The notes under the pieces: generated by a model
What the model was told of the DNA's origin: nothing
What the model saw: only the letters and a program-made list of their open reading frames with translations
The model's database searches: none
In this document: piece after piece, positions 1 to 7,495 of the stretch
Layout: each line of letters opens with the position of its first letter
How positions within the stretch are numbered: position 1 is the stretch's first letter
Assembly: GCA_003152315.1 (NCBI GenBank)
Contig: PLZV01000055.1
Coordinates: 1 to 44,168, forward strand
Source: Verrucomicrobiota bacterium
GTDB lineage: Bacteria; Verrucomicrobiota; Verrucomicrobiia; Palsa-1439
Direction: 5' to 3'
Length of the DNA: 44,168 nucleotides
Position numbers and translations under genes: made by a program

Positions 1-1407
1 TGCTATTGGTTAAACGGCGCGACGCAAGCTAATTACTTCACACCCGGCACTAATGTATTCTTGTACGCCTGGCAGCTACCCAACAACACTTCCGTTGTTT
101 TTGCCTGGGCTGCGGAAGGACAAACCGTGTCGCTGATCAACACCACCCTCGCCGCGACGGATCTCTACGGCCACAGCATTCCCGTGAGTACCTTGACGGA
201 AATGCCGGTGCTCTTCCAGTCAAGCAGCCTGAGCGCCGCGGCATTTCTGACCAATGTCCTGGCGGCCCTGCCGCCGAACCTGAACCTTCCGCCGGTATTC
301 TCACCTACCGGCAGCCAATCCGTTTCGGCGGGACAAACGCTGCAGTTCGCCGTCTCGGCGACAGACCCCAACCATTATTCACTGACATACTCTGCCGCAC
401 CGTTGCCCGTTGGCGCGTCGTTCGATCCCGTCACGGGACTGTTCTCGTGGACGCCCGCCGCCGGCCAGTTGGGAGGTTACCCCATCACGTTTACGGCCAC
501 GGATAATGCGGCAACGAGCGCCTCGATTTCGGTCACGGTCAGTGTCGTCGGGAATCTATTGGACAAGCTGGCCAACTATTGGAAGTTCGGCGAGGATGCG
601 GGAACAATCGCGGCCGACTCCGCCGGGTTGGCCAGCGGGACGTTGTCAAACATCCCTCCCTCGGGATGGGTCACGGGCAGGTACGGCTCGGCCTTGAGTT
701 TTAACGGCACAAATTCGTCGGTGGTACTGCCCAGCAGTGCACTCTTCTTTACCAACAATTTCACCGTGGCCGCCTGGCTCTACCCGCGCAACGCCGCGGG
801 ATCAGGCGCCTTCATCTCCGTGCGATCCGTCTATCAAGCAAGCGGATTCCGGTTCTTCATCTACAACAACAGCCTGTTCATACAAGGGCAAACCACCGCT
901 GGCTGGCAGTGGACAATCTTTGATAGTGGCGCCATCCAAGATGGCAACTGGTATCATGTGGTGGTCGTCGACGACAATTCCACCATTCTGGTCTATGTAA
1001 ACGGCGCCTATGTGGGAAGCGCCTATTGGGGCGGGAACATGGTCATGAACCCCGCCACCGCCAGTCGGATCGGAACCGAAGGGAGCTATTACTTTAACGG
1101 GCTTATTGACGACGTGATGCACTTCAACCGCACCCTGGGCCCTAGCGAGATCGCACTCTTGTATCAAGGAGTCTATCAGCTGGCCACCCCCATTACGTCC
1201 CTGAAATTGACGGGTTCAAATGCGGTGGTCAGTTTCACGACGGTGACGAGCGCAACGTACGAAGTGGATTACCGCAACGACATGATCACCGGCACCTGGT
1301 TGATTTTGACGAATGGTGTTTCCGGCACCGGTGGCATTCTTTCGAACACCGATGTTGGAGCGGTGAGTCAGGGCGAGCGATTCTATCGCATCGTCGCGCA
1401 TTACTAA
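1..1407 (+). CDS. Secreted Ig/LamG-domain protein, 3' part only
   Basis: The reading frame is open from base 1, so the true start lies outside the window; 468 residues are visible. Residues about 1-95 look like the beta-sandwich end of a larger enzyme (a W-A-E-G-Q stretch, then D-L-Y-G-H and L-T-E-M-P-V-L-F), as often follows a glycosidase barrel; that is inference. Residues about 97-180 form a putative Ig/cadherin-like domain (PPVF start, F-S-W-T-P motif). Residues about 185-395 form a LamG/concanavalin-like domain (YWKFGEDAG start, L-I-D-D-V-M-H-F-N-R-T end), a typical carbohydrate-binding fold. The last 70 residues resemble the tails of the GH2 and GH16 proteins downstream, ending in a RFYRI motif. 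It is probably an exported carbohydrate-active protein; the enzymatic class cannot be read from the fragment. Confidence 0.8.
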   Translation, partial: CYWLNGATQANYFTPGTNVFLYAWQLPNNTSVVFAWAAEGQTVSLINTTLAATDLYGHSIPVSTLTEMPVLFQSSSLSAAAFLTNVLAALPPNLNLPPVFSPTGSQSVSAGQTLQFAVSATDPNHYSLTYSAAPLPVGASFDPVTGLFSWTPAAGQLGGYPITFTATDNAATSASISVTVSVVGNLLDKLANYWKFGEDAGTIAADSAGLASGTLSNIPPSGWVTGRYGSALSFNGTNSSVVLPSSALFFTNNFTVAAWLYPRNAAGSGAFISVRSVYQASGFRFFIYNNSLFIQGQTTAGWQWTIFDSGAIQDGNWYHVVVVDDNSTILVYVNGAYVGSAYWGGNMVMNPATASRIGTEGSYYFNGLIDDVMHFNRTLGPSEIALLYQGVYQLATPITSLKLTGSNAVVSFTTVTSATYEVDYRNDMITGTWLILTNGVSGTGGILSNTDVGAVSQGERFYRIVAHY

Positions 1408-1589
1408 GCAGCGCATAGGACTGACAGTCCCACGCCGGCTTGGCCACTCGCCGTATTGCGGGGCTCCCCTGAATGGGAAACCGACCGGCTCGCAAATCGT
1501 TCGACTCGGGGAAGGATTCGCCCGGGGAACTCGTGGCCGAACACCGGCAATGTGGCTTGCGGGTGCGATGCGTGTCCCGCCCTATCGAT

Positions 1590-1763
1590 TTAGGGCAGGT
1601 TCGCGTTAACGGACGACAGCGTGTTGTTGACCTTGTTGCCGAGCCCTTGGAGAACCAGGATCGCGACGACCGCGATCAATGCCAGAATCAGCGCGTACTC
1701 GACCAAACTCTGACCCGATTGCTTCCGGACCCCGCGAACAAGTTTCTGCAGACGCCTTTTCAT
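1590..1763 (-). CDS. Flp-family type IVb pilin (copy 1)
   Basis: A 57-residue prepilin. It has a 17-residue basic leader ending in Gly, then a mature start QSLVEYALIL with Glu at position 5, and one hydrophobic helix to about residue 44. This is the hallmark of Flp/class IVb pilins, which are cleaved by a TadV/PilD-type peptidase and assembled by Tad machinery. The ATG at 1763 is preferred over an upstream ATG (1832) because it leaves the canonical short leader and has a GAGGAG ribosome site 5-6 bases upstream. The mature part matches the second copy at 12957-13130 at 36 of 40 positions, while the leaders differ. No tad assembly genes are in the window, so the assembly system must be elsewhere or absent. 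Confidence 0.9.
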   Translation of the reverse strand: MKRRLQKLVRGVRKQSGQSLVEYALILALIAVVAILVLQGLGNKVNNTLSSVNANLP

Positions 1764-1986
1764 ATGCTTCTCCTCACGCGATTGGTTATCCCTCACCCGT
1801 CGTGATGCTGCCATAGAAGGTAGGAAAAGCAAGGTTGTTCGGGGTGATCAGCCTGTCGGAAGGCGAGTTGGAATTCGACATTCTGGGGTACGTAAAACCC
1901 AGAGGGCTTATGCTGTTTTGTGGTGGGTTACGTCACTGTTTGAATCACGTTTGATCCCACAGAAAACCAACTTTGAATATCTGTAA

Positions 1987-2033
1987 CCAGTTCCTACTTG
2001 GCTGGTTGCATGGCCTATCTGGCCAAGAACTGG
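1987..2033. repeat. Imperfect inverted repeat
   Basis: The outer arms CCAGTTC (1987-1993) and GAACTGG (2027-2033) are perfectly complementary. Inner arms TTGGC (1998-2002) and GCCAA (2022-2026) also pair, with a four-base bulge on the left side only. No T-run follows, so it does not look like an intrinsic terminator. It could be a regulator site or an RNA structure. Confidence 0.45.
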
Positions 2034-2151
2034 AATTGCACAGATCTACGAATGCCGCGGCTGGTAGCTTTGGTTAAAGCCTGTGACGCGGTCGGCACAG
2101 GGAGTAACGGGTAGCGACGACCCAAAAAGTGCAATCCCCAAAAGAAAACGC

Positions 2152-2179
2152 TTGCATTTGGCTTTCGGATTTGTATGAT
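2152..2179 (+). promoter_or_regulatory. Sigma-70-type promoter of the PEP-CTERM gene
   Basis: A -35-like TTGCAT (2152-2157) and a -10-like TATGAT (2174-2179) are separated by 16 bases. The start codon lies about 60-75 bases downstream. The assignment assumes a housekeeping-sigma consensus like that of Escherichia coli. Confidence 0.6.
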
Positions 2180-2241
2180 AGGCGGCGGAGACGCGAAAGG
2201 CTTATCGACGCGGTGAGTTTAAGCTCAAATTTAGAAAGGCG

Positions 2242-2940
2242 ATGGATGGGATTATGCAAACGTTCACATTGAAGCGTGTTTTGTTTATTGGGGGTGTCTC
2301 GGCACTGGTTTGTCTCACTTCCACTTTTTCAGCATCGGCCCAAACCAATTTCGTAACCGACCCTGGTTTCGAACTTGGTACAGCGCACGCCAGCGGCGGT
2401 TGGAGCGCTTTCAACAATGCGGTTCTTAATTCGACTGCTCACCCTCGCACCGGTACAAAGTCTGTGAGACTGCCGGGGGGAAATGGCGTCGGAGCCTTCG
2501 AGACCATCAGTAACGTGGCCTTTACGGCTGGCACGCAGTTTGACCTGACGGCTTGGGGTTTTATCACCAACACCATGACCACCGGCTATATTGGCATCCA
2601 AGCCACTTTCTTCAACGTCACGGGCACCACTACGCAGAATTTGGGCACGGTGGAGTCAGGTCCAGGCGCTGCCTTATTCTCGAACCACATTGACTCCAAC
2701 AGCGTCCTGAACACGTGGATTCCGTTGGATACGGGCGTGTTCACGGCGCCTTCGACTCTCCCGATATCATACATACAGGTGTTTCCGATCAGCGTTAACA
2801 TCACCCCCACCGGTAACGGTAATAGTTCTTGGATTGATGACTTTAGTTTGGTCATCGTTCCTGAGCCCTCAACGATTGCTCTTGGGGTGATGGGCATTGG
2901 TTTGCTGCCACTGTTGATGCGTCGTCGTCGCAGTCGCTAG
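2242..2940 (+). CDS. PEP-CTERM sorting domain protein
   Basis: A 232-residue exported protein. An N-terminal signal peptide spans about residues 5-34 (ends SASAQ). The body has a jelly-roll-like start (FVTDPGFELGT), common in PEP-CTERM proteins of unknown function. The C-terminus is a textbook PEP-CTERM signal: VPEPST at about 206-211, a hydrophobic helix, then a final RRRRSR cluster. Such tails are recognised and cut by an exosortase, usually in bacteria that make exopolysaccharide; no exosortase gene is present here. Two in-frame ATGs are possible (2242 and 2254). The second has a purine-rich stretch before it and still keeps the whole signal peptide. With its own promoter upstream and a strong terminator 36 bases after the stop, the gene is probably monocistronic. 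Confidence 0.9.
   Translation: MDGIMQTFTLKRVLFIGGVSALVCLTSTFSASAQTNFVTDPGFELGTAHASGGWSAFNNAVLNSTAHPRTGTKSVRLPGGNGVGAFETISNVAFTAGTQFDLTAWGFITNTMTTGYIGIQATFFNVTGTTTQNLGTVESGPGAALFSNHIDSNSVLNTWIPLDTGVFTAPSTLPISYIQVFPISVNITPTGNGNSSWIDDFSLVIVPEPSTIALGVMGIGLLPLLMRRRRSR
2255..2268. promoter_or_regulatory. Possible CG-centred operator at the PEP-CTERM start codon
   Basis: The 14-mer TGCAAACGTTCACA fits the degenerate catabolite-responsive-element pattern and matches the palindrome at 7414-7427 in 11 of 14 positions. It overlaps the second possible start codon and lies inside coding sequence, so it may be chance. No regulator gene is nearby. Confidence 0.25.
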
Positions 2941-2975
2941 GGTTGAGTTATTTTGCCGGGGTCGAACCCCGAATC

Positions 2976-3014
2976 CTCACACACGTCGCGACTGCGGCGT
3001 GTGTGAGTTTTTTT
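2976..3014 (+). terminator. Rho-independent terminator after the PEP-CTERM gene
   Basis: The arms 2976-2989 and 2994-3007 form a 14-bp stem (one G-T pair) around a four-base GACT loop, followed directly by seven T residues (3008-3014). A smaller six-bp hairpin (2957-2971) precedes it. This is the clearest intrinsic terminator in the window. It separates the PEP-CTERM gene from the GH2 gene, whose start is only about 30 bases further on. Confidence 0.9.
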
Positions 3015-3042
3015 GTAGCTCCGAATGACAAGGAAGGTTTCG

Positions 3043-6000
3043 ATGAATCCGAAGAAATTAATCTCTCCTAAGGCGCTCTGGACTGGCTGTGTGGTTGGCG
3101 TTTCGTGCTGGTTGCTCAGTGGTTATGGAAGTGGGGCCCATGCCGACCCGTACACTCCGCCGACCAGCAACCGATCCGACCTCATTCTGGACGACAGTTG
3201 GAAATTTACTCTCGGGGATGTCCCCGGCGCGATGAACGTCGTGTTTGACGATTCCTCCTGGACAGCGATCACGCTCCCGCACACATGGAACAACCTTGAC
3301 GGTCAGGATGGCGGGGGAAACTACTTCCGGGGGATTGGCTGGTACCGGCGGCATTATACGGTTGATGGATCCTACACCAACCGGCAGATCTTCCTGAAGT
3401 TCGATGGCGCGAACATCGTCGCCGACGTGTACGTGAACGGCGCGTTTATCGGTGAGCACCAGGGCGGGTTTTCGGCCTTCGTGTTTGACGTCACTCCCTA
3501 CGTCAACTTCGGCGCCGACAACGTCATCGCGGTCAAGATGAATAACGCCTCCAATGCCGATATCCCGCCACTGAACGCCGACTTCACTTTTTTCGGGGGA
3601 ATTTATCGTGATGTTCATTTGCTCGTGACGGATAAGTTGCACATCACGCCGCTCGACTACGGCTCGCCGGGCGTTTACCTCAAGCAGACCAGTGTGAGCA
3701 GCAACTCCGCCAACCTTCAGGTCACGGCCAAACTCCGCAATGACACCGCCGGCAGTTCCAACGTGACAATCACCACCGTCATCGTGGACGCAACGAATAA
3801 CGTCGTGGCCACGTTAACTACCAATCAAGTGGTTAACGCGGGCAGCGATCTGGCCGTTGTCCAGTCCACGACCCTTGCCAATCCCCACCTGTGGAACGGG
3901 CGAATAGATCCCTATCTCTATCAGGCGTATGTTCGGGTCAGCGACGGCACGACCAACAATGACCTCGTCCAGCAGCCGCTCGGGTTTCGCTATTTCAGTG
4001 TCGATATGAACACGGGTTTCCACGTCAACGGCCAGCATCTCGATCTCCACGGGGTTAATTTTCATCAGGATCGGCTGAACGAAGGTTGGGCCATTAGTCA
4101 GGCCGACATGACGCAGGATGTTGGCTTGGTGTCGGAAATGGGTTGCACGGTCGTTCGCCTCGGTCATTATCAACATCCCCAGACCGAATACAATCTGCTG
4201 GACCAAGACGGGATCGTCGTTTGGAGCGAGATTCCCCTGATCGATAACATCACATCGAGCGTAAACTTCTCCAATAACGCGAGCCAACAGTTGATCGAGA
4301 CCATCCGCCAGAACTACAACCATCCATCCATCTGCTTCTGGGGAGTCTACAACGAAATCATACTGAACAGCGGCCCGGATCCGCGCCCGCTGGTGCAGTC
4401 CTTGAATCAACTGGCTCACGCCGAGGACCCGACGCGACTCACGACGGCCGCCTCTTGTTGCGCGGACAACGGTGATCCTCTCAACTGGTACACCGACGTC
4501 ATCGGATTCAACGAGTATTACGGGTGGTACACCGGTTTCTACACGGATTTCGGCGGGGCGATGGATACCAAGTTTCAGGGCGCCCAGCGACCGATGGGTA
4601 TCAGCGAGTACGGCGCTGGGGCCAGCATTAACCAGCACATGGAGAATCCGTCGGAACCGGCCAATATCAGCAGCCCGGGCACTCCGCATTACGAGGAGTA
4701 CCAGAACCTCCTTCACGAATCCACCTGGCAGCAAATGCAGGCGCGACCGTATTTGTGGCTCAAGACAGTCTGGAACATGTTTGATTTTGCCTCGGACGGG
4801 CGCAATGAAGGCGATACCTCCGGCCGCAACGACAAGGGACTCGTGACCTACGATCGCCAAACACGGAAAGATTCCTTCTATTGGTACAAGGCAAATTGGA
4901 CGACCAATGGTTTTGTCTACATCTCCAGCCGGCGCTTCACGCCGCGCATCAGCACCACCGTGGAGGTCAAGGCGTACGCTAATGGCGATAGCGTCAAGCT
5001 CCGGGTCAACGGTGTCTCACAAGGGTCGCTCACCAGCACGAATCACATCTACAAATGGACCGGTCGGACCTTGGGGGGTGGCACCAATACGCTGGTCGCC
5101 ATTGGCACGCAGGGCAGCCAGACCTACACCGACACGGTTATCTGGGTCGTGGCCACCGCGGTCAACTCCGGCGGCGGCGCTGTCGGTCAATTCGCTCCCG
5201 ACGCCTACTTTACGGCAGGCGCGACCTCCTCAAGCACGAACACGATTGACGTCAGCGGTGTGATCAACCCCGCGCCACAAGCGGTCTACCAAACCTCGCG
5301 CTTTGGCAACTTCTCGTACGTGTTTCCCGGACTTGCGCTCAGTTCGAACTACCTCGTGCGTCTGCATTTCGCGGACTACTTTTGGACCACCACGAACCAG
5401 CGCACCTTCAGCGTAACCATCAACGGCACACAGGTCCTGTCGAACTTTGACATCATTGCTGCTGCCGGTGCCCCGAACCGGGCGAACATCCAGCAGTTCT
5501 TTGCCACCCCCGACAACAGCGGGCAGGTCACGATCCAGTACACGACCCTCCGGGACAACGCGTTATCGAGCGGGATCGAGATGATACCCAATTCCGCTGT
5601 CTCCAACCGGCCTCCGGTGATCGTGATCAACTCACCGGTTGGCGCCCTCGCCACGCTCAACAATACCAATTCCGCGCTTGTTCTCAACGCCACCGTGACC
5701 GATGACGGAAACCCGCAGCCATCCAATCTCACCATGACGTGGACGCAGGTCGCGGGTCCCGGCACGGTGACTTTCGGTTCATCCAACGCCCCGGTCACCA
5801 CCGCCATCTTCCCGCAATCCGGTGCGTACATTCTCCGTCTCACGGCCAGCGACGGGGAACTGCAAACCATCCAGAATTTAAACGTCACCGTCGATCCCGC
5901 CACGGTCTATGCGTCGGGCCTCATTGCGTACTGGAAATTCGACGAGACCACCGGCACCACCGCGTTCGACTCGTCCGGCAACGGCTTGAACGCCACGGCT

Positions 6001-7263
6001 TCCAGCGCCGCGCTGTGGACAGCCAACGGCTATGTGAATGGGGCCGTGAACATCAACAACACGAGTGCCAACTACGTCAATGCCGGTCATCCGACGGCGT
6101 TGAACAACCTGTTTACCACGGGCGCTACCGTAAGCGCGTACATTAATACTGCGAGCCTCGGTGGAGGCAGCCTTGGTCGAATCATGGACAAGAGCGGGAC
6201 GGGCTGGATTCTGTACACGCAGAATTCCTTTATCAGCGGCCAGTACCAACTGCAATTCGAACAAACGTTCAGTAACAATCGTACAAACAAGTGGCAGACA
6301 GGACACATCATCACCACCAGCACCTGGGCGCATGTGGCGATTTCCTACAGCAGCAGTTCACAGTCGAACATCCCCGGTTTTTACATCAACGGCGTGGCCC
6401 AAAGCGTCACCGACGTGAGCACCGGGCCGGGCGGCCTGGGTGAGACACCCTTGAATGATTCCGCGAGCAACCTGATGATCGGTAACCGCGCCGACGCCGT
6501 ACGGCCTTTTGGCGGCCGGATCGATGATGTGCGGATCTACAATCGCCCCTTCTCGGCCGCCGAAGTCTTCGGCCTCGCGACGTTGCCAACGGGCGACCGC
6601 GCGCCGTCGGTGAACGCCGGCATCAACCAGATTACCTACGTCGGTGCGCCTGTCTCTTTGACCGGGACGGCAACTGATGACGGGCTGCCCAACCCGCCGG
6701 GGGTATTGACGACAACCTGGAGCAAGGTGAGCGGCCCCGGGAGCGCGGCTTTTGGAAACGCGAGCGCCACGAACGCGACCGTCACCTTCGACGCGGCGGG
6801 CACGTACGTCCTGCATTTGACGGCGGATGATAGCCAGGCGCAATCAGCGAGCGATGTGACGATCACCGTCATGACACCGACCCTGTTCCAATCGTGGCAA
6901 TTGCAGTATTTCATGTGTGTCGATTGTGCGCAGGCTGCGGCCAATCTTGATTCTGATGGCGATGGTATGAACAACTTCCAGGAGTTTCAGGCGGGCACGG
7001 ATCCAACGAACAGTAAATCCGTATTCCACATCACTGCCGTGACAGCCCAAGGCAGCGATGTGCAGGTAACTTGGACAACGGTTGGCGGTATGAGCTACGT
7101 GGTTCAGGATGCCAGCAACTACGCCACCAACACTTTTGTGGACCTCAGCCCGCTGATCTTCGTGCCCGGCAATGGCGAGTCTACGACGAACTACCTCGAC
7201 GGGGGTGCGGTCACCAATGGCCCCAGTCGGTACTACCGCGTTCGCCTTGCTCCGGGACAGTGA
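3043..7263 (+). CDS. Secreted multidomain GH2 glycosidase
   Basis: A 1406-residue exported enzyme of the beta-galactosidase/beta-glucuronidase family. Order: signal peptide (about 1-37), GH2 sugar-binding sandwich (47-200), Ig-like linker (210-316), TIM barrel (318-620), a DUF4982-like sandwich (622-703), malectin domain (707-850), Ig/PKD domain (853-955), LamG domain (957-1180), second Ig/PKD domain (1187-1277), and a C-terminal module (1281-1406) with a calcium-loop-like DSDGDGMNN stretch. The acid/base is Glu438 in HPSICFWGVYNE and the nucleophile is Glu522 in GISEYG, both in canonical GH2 contexts. ATG 3043 has AAGGAAGG five bases upstream and is preferred over ATG 3025. Exact substrate specificity cannot be read. 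The added binding modules suggest an insoluble or complex glycan. Confidence 0.92.
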   Translation: MNPKKLISPKALWTGCVVGVSCWLLSGYGSGAHADPYTPPTSNRSDLILDDSWKFTLGDVPGAMNVVFDDSSWTAITLPHTWNNLDGQDGGGNYFRGIGWYRRHYTVDGSYTNRQIFLKFDGANIVADVYVNGAFIGEHQGGFSAFVFDVTPYVNFGADNVIAVKMNNASNADIPPLNADFTFFGGIYRDVHLLVTDKLHITPLDYGSPGVYLKQTSVSSNSANLQVTAKLRNDTAGSSNVTITTVIVDATNNVVATLTTNQVVNAGSDLAVVQSTTLANPHLWNGRIDPYLYQAYVRVSDGTTNNDLVQQPLGFRYFSVDMNTGFHVNGQHLDLHGVNFHQDRLNEGWAISQADMTQDVGLVSEMGCTVVRLGHYQHPQTEYNLLDQDGIVVWSEIPLIDNITSSVNFSNNASQQLIETIRQNYNHPSICFWGVYNEIILNSGPDPRPLVQSLNQLAHAEDPTRLTTAASCCADNGDPLNWYTDVIGFNEYYGWYTGFYTDFGGAMDTKFQGAQRPMGISEYGAGASINQHMENPSEPANISSPGTPHYEEYQNLLHESTWQQMQARPYLWLKTVWNMFDFASDGRNEGDTSGRNDKGLVTYDRQTRKDSFYWYKANWTTNGFVYISSRRFTPRISTTVEVKAYANGDSVKLRVNGVSQGSLTSTNHIYKWTGRTLGGGTNTLVAIGTQGSQTYTDTVIWVVATAVNSGGGAVGQFAPDAYFTAGATSSSTNTIDVSGVINPAPQAVYQTSRFGNFSYVFPGLALSSNYLVRLHFADYFWTTTNQRTFSVTINGTQVLSNFDIIAAAGAPNRANIQQFFATPDNSGQVTIQYTTLRDNALSSGIEMIPNSAVSNRPPVIVINSPVGALATLNNTNSALVLNATVTDDGNPQPSNLTMTWTQVAGPGTVTFGSSNAPVTTAIFPQSGAYILRLTASDGELQTIQNLNVTVDPATVYASGLIAYWKFDETTGTTAFDSSGNGLNATASSAALWTANGYVNGAVNINNTSANYVNAGHPTALNNLFTTGATVSAYINTASLGGGSLGRIMDKSGTGWILYTQNSFISGQYQLQFEQTFSNNRTNKWQTGHIITTSTWAHVAISYSSSSQSNIPGFYINGVAQSVTDVSTGPGGLGETPLNDSASNLMIGNRADAVRPFGGRIDDVRIYNRPFSAAEVFGLATLPTGDRAPSVNAGINQITYVGAPVSLTGTATDDGLPNPPGVLTTTWSKVSGPGSAAFGNASATNATVTFDAAGTYVLHLTADDSQAQSASDVTITVMTPTLFQSWQLQYFMCVDCAQAAANLDSDGDGMNNFQEFQAGTDPTNSKSVFHITAVTAQGSDVQVTWTTVGGMSYVVQDASNYATNTFVDLSPLIFVPGNGESTTNYLDGGAVTNGPSRYYRVRLAPGQ

Positions 7264-7411
7264 AGGCAGCGTAACGCCCCCCATTTATAACGGGCATATT
7301 GGGCATTGGGTGCAGCACTCTGCAAACGAAATCTCAGTTGATCTTTTTAGCTGTAATATCCTGATGTATCCCTATTTTTCCGTTGTATCCCATTCTGGCA
7401 GTATAGCCTGT

Positions 7412-7429
7412 AATGAAAACGTTATCATT
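7412..7429. promoter_or_regulatory. LacI/GalR-type operator-like palindrome upstream of the GH16 gene
   Basis: AATGAAAAC and GTTATCATT are inverted repeats matching at 8 of 9 positions, with a central CG. The inner 14-mer (7414-7427) fits the degenerate pattern of catabolite-responsive elements and other LacI-family operators. It sits about 40 bases before a perfect TATAAT (7468-7473), where a regulator could act on initiation. No LacI-family gene is in the window. Confidence 0.5.
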
Positions 7430-7467
7430 CGTCTTTACGATTGCACTTTGGGGGCAAGTCGGCGTAC

Positions 7468-7473
7468 TATAAT
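7468..7473 (+). promoter_or_regulatory. Possible -10 element of the GH16 gene
   Basis: A perfect TATAAT lies 22 bases before the preferred start codon. The best -35-like hexamer (TTGCAC, 7441-7446) is 21 bases away, too far for a standard promoter, so only the -10 element is offered. Confidence 0.35.
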
Positions 7474-7495
7474 AAGCGGCATACGGGAACAGTTC

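Larger units (their letters stand above)
1764..2241. other. Divergent intergenic region with promoter and inverted repeat
   Basis: This 478-base gap separates Flp pilin 1 (leftward) from the PEP-CTERM gene (rightward). It holds a convincing sigma-70-type promoter at 2152-2179 for the rightward gene and a 47-base imperfect inverted repeat at 1987-2033. I see no convincing ORF in it and no clear promoter for the pilin. Confidence 0.6.

Noticed and set aside
1473-1805. A 110-codon plus-strand frame over Flp pilin 1
   Set aside because: The minus strand encodes a canonical prepilin with a ribosome site that has a near-identical copy elsewhere in the window.
2158-2176. A possible -24/-12 promoter for the PEP-CTERM gene (TTTGGCTTTCGGATTTG)
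   Set aside because: The GC of the -12 element is missing at the right spacing, and a good -35/-10 pair overlaps it.
3814-4860. A 348-codon minus-strand frame inside the GH2 gene
   Set aside because: It lies opposite the GH2 barrel with both catalytic glutamates and has no ribosome site or domain of its own.
7172-7495. Upstream extension of the GH16 gene
   Set aside because: It overlaps the end of the GH2 gene, crosses an operator and -10-like region, and would put about 110 residues before the signal peptide.
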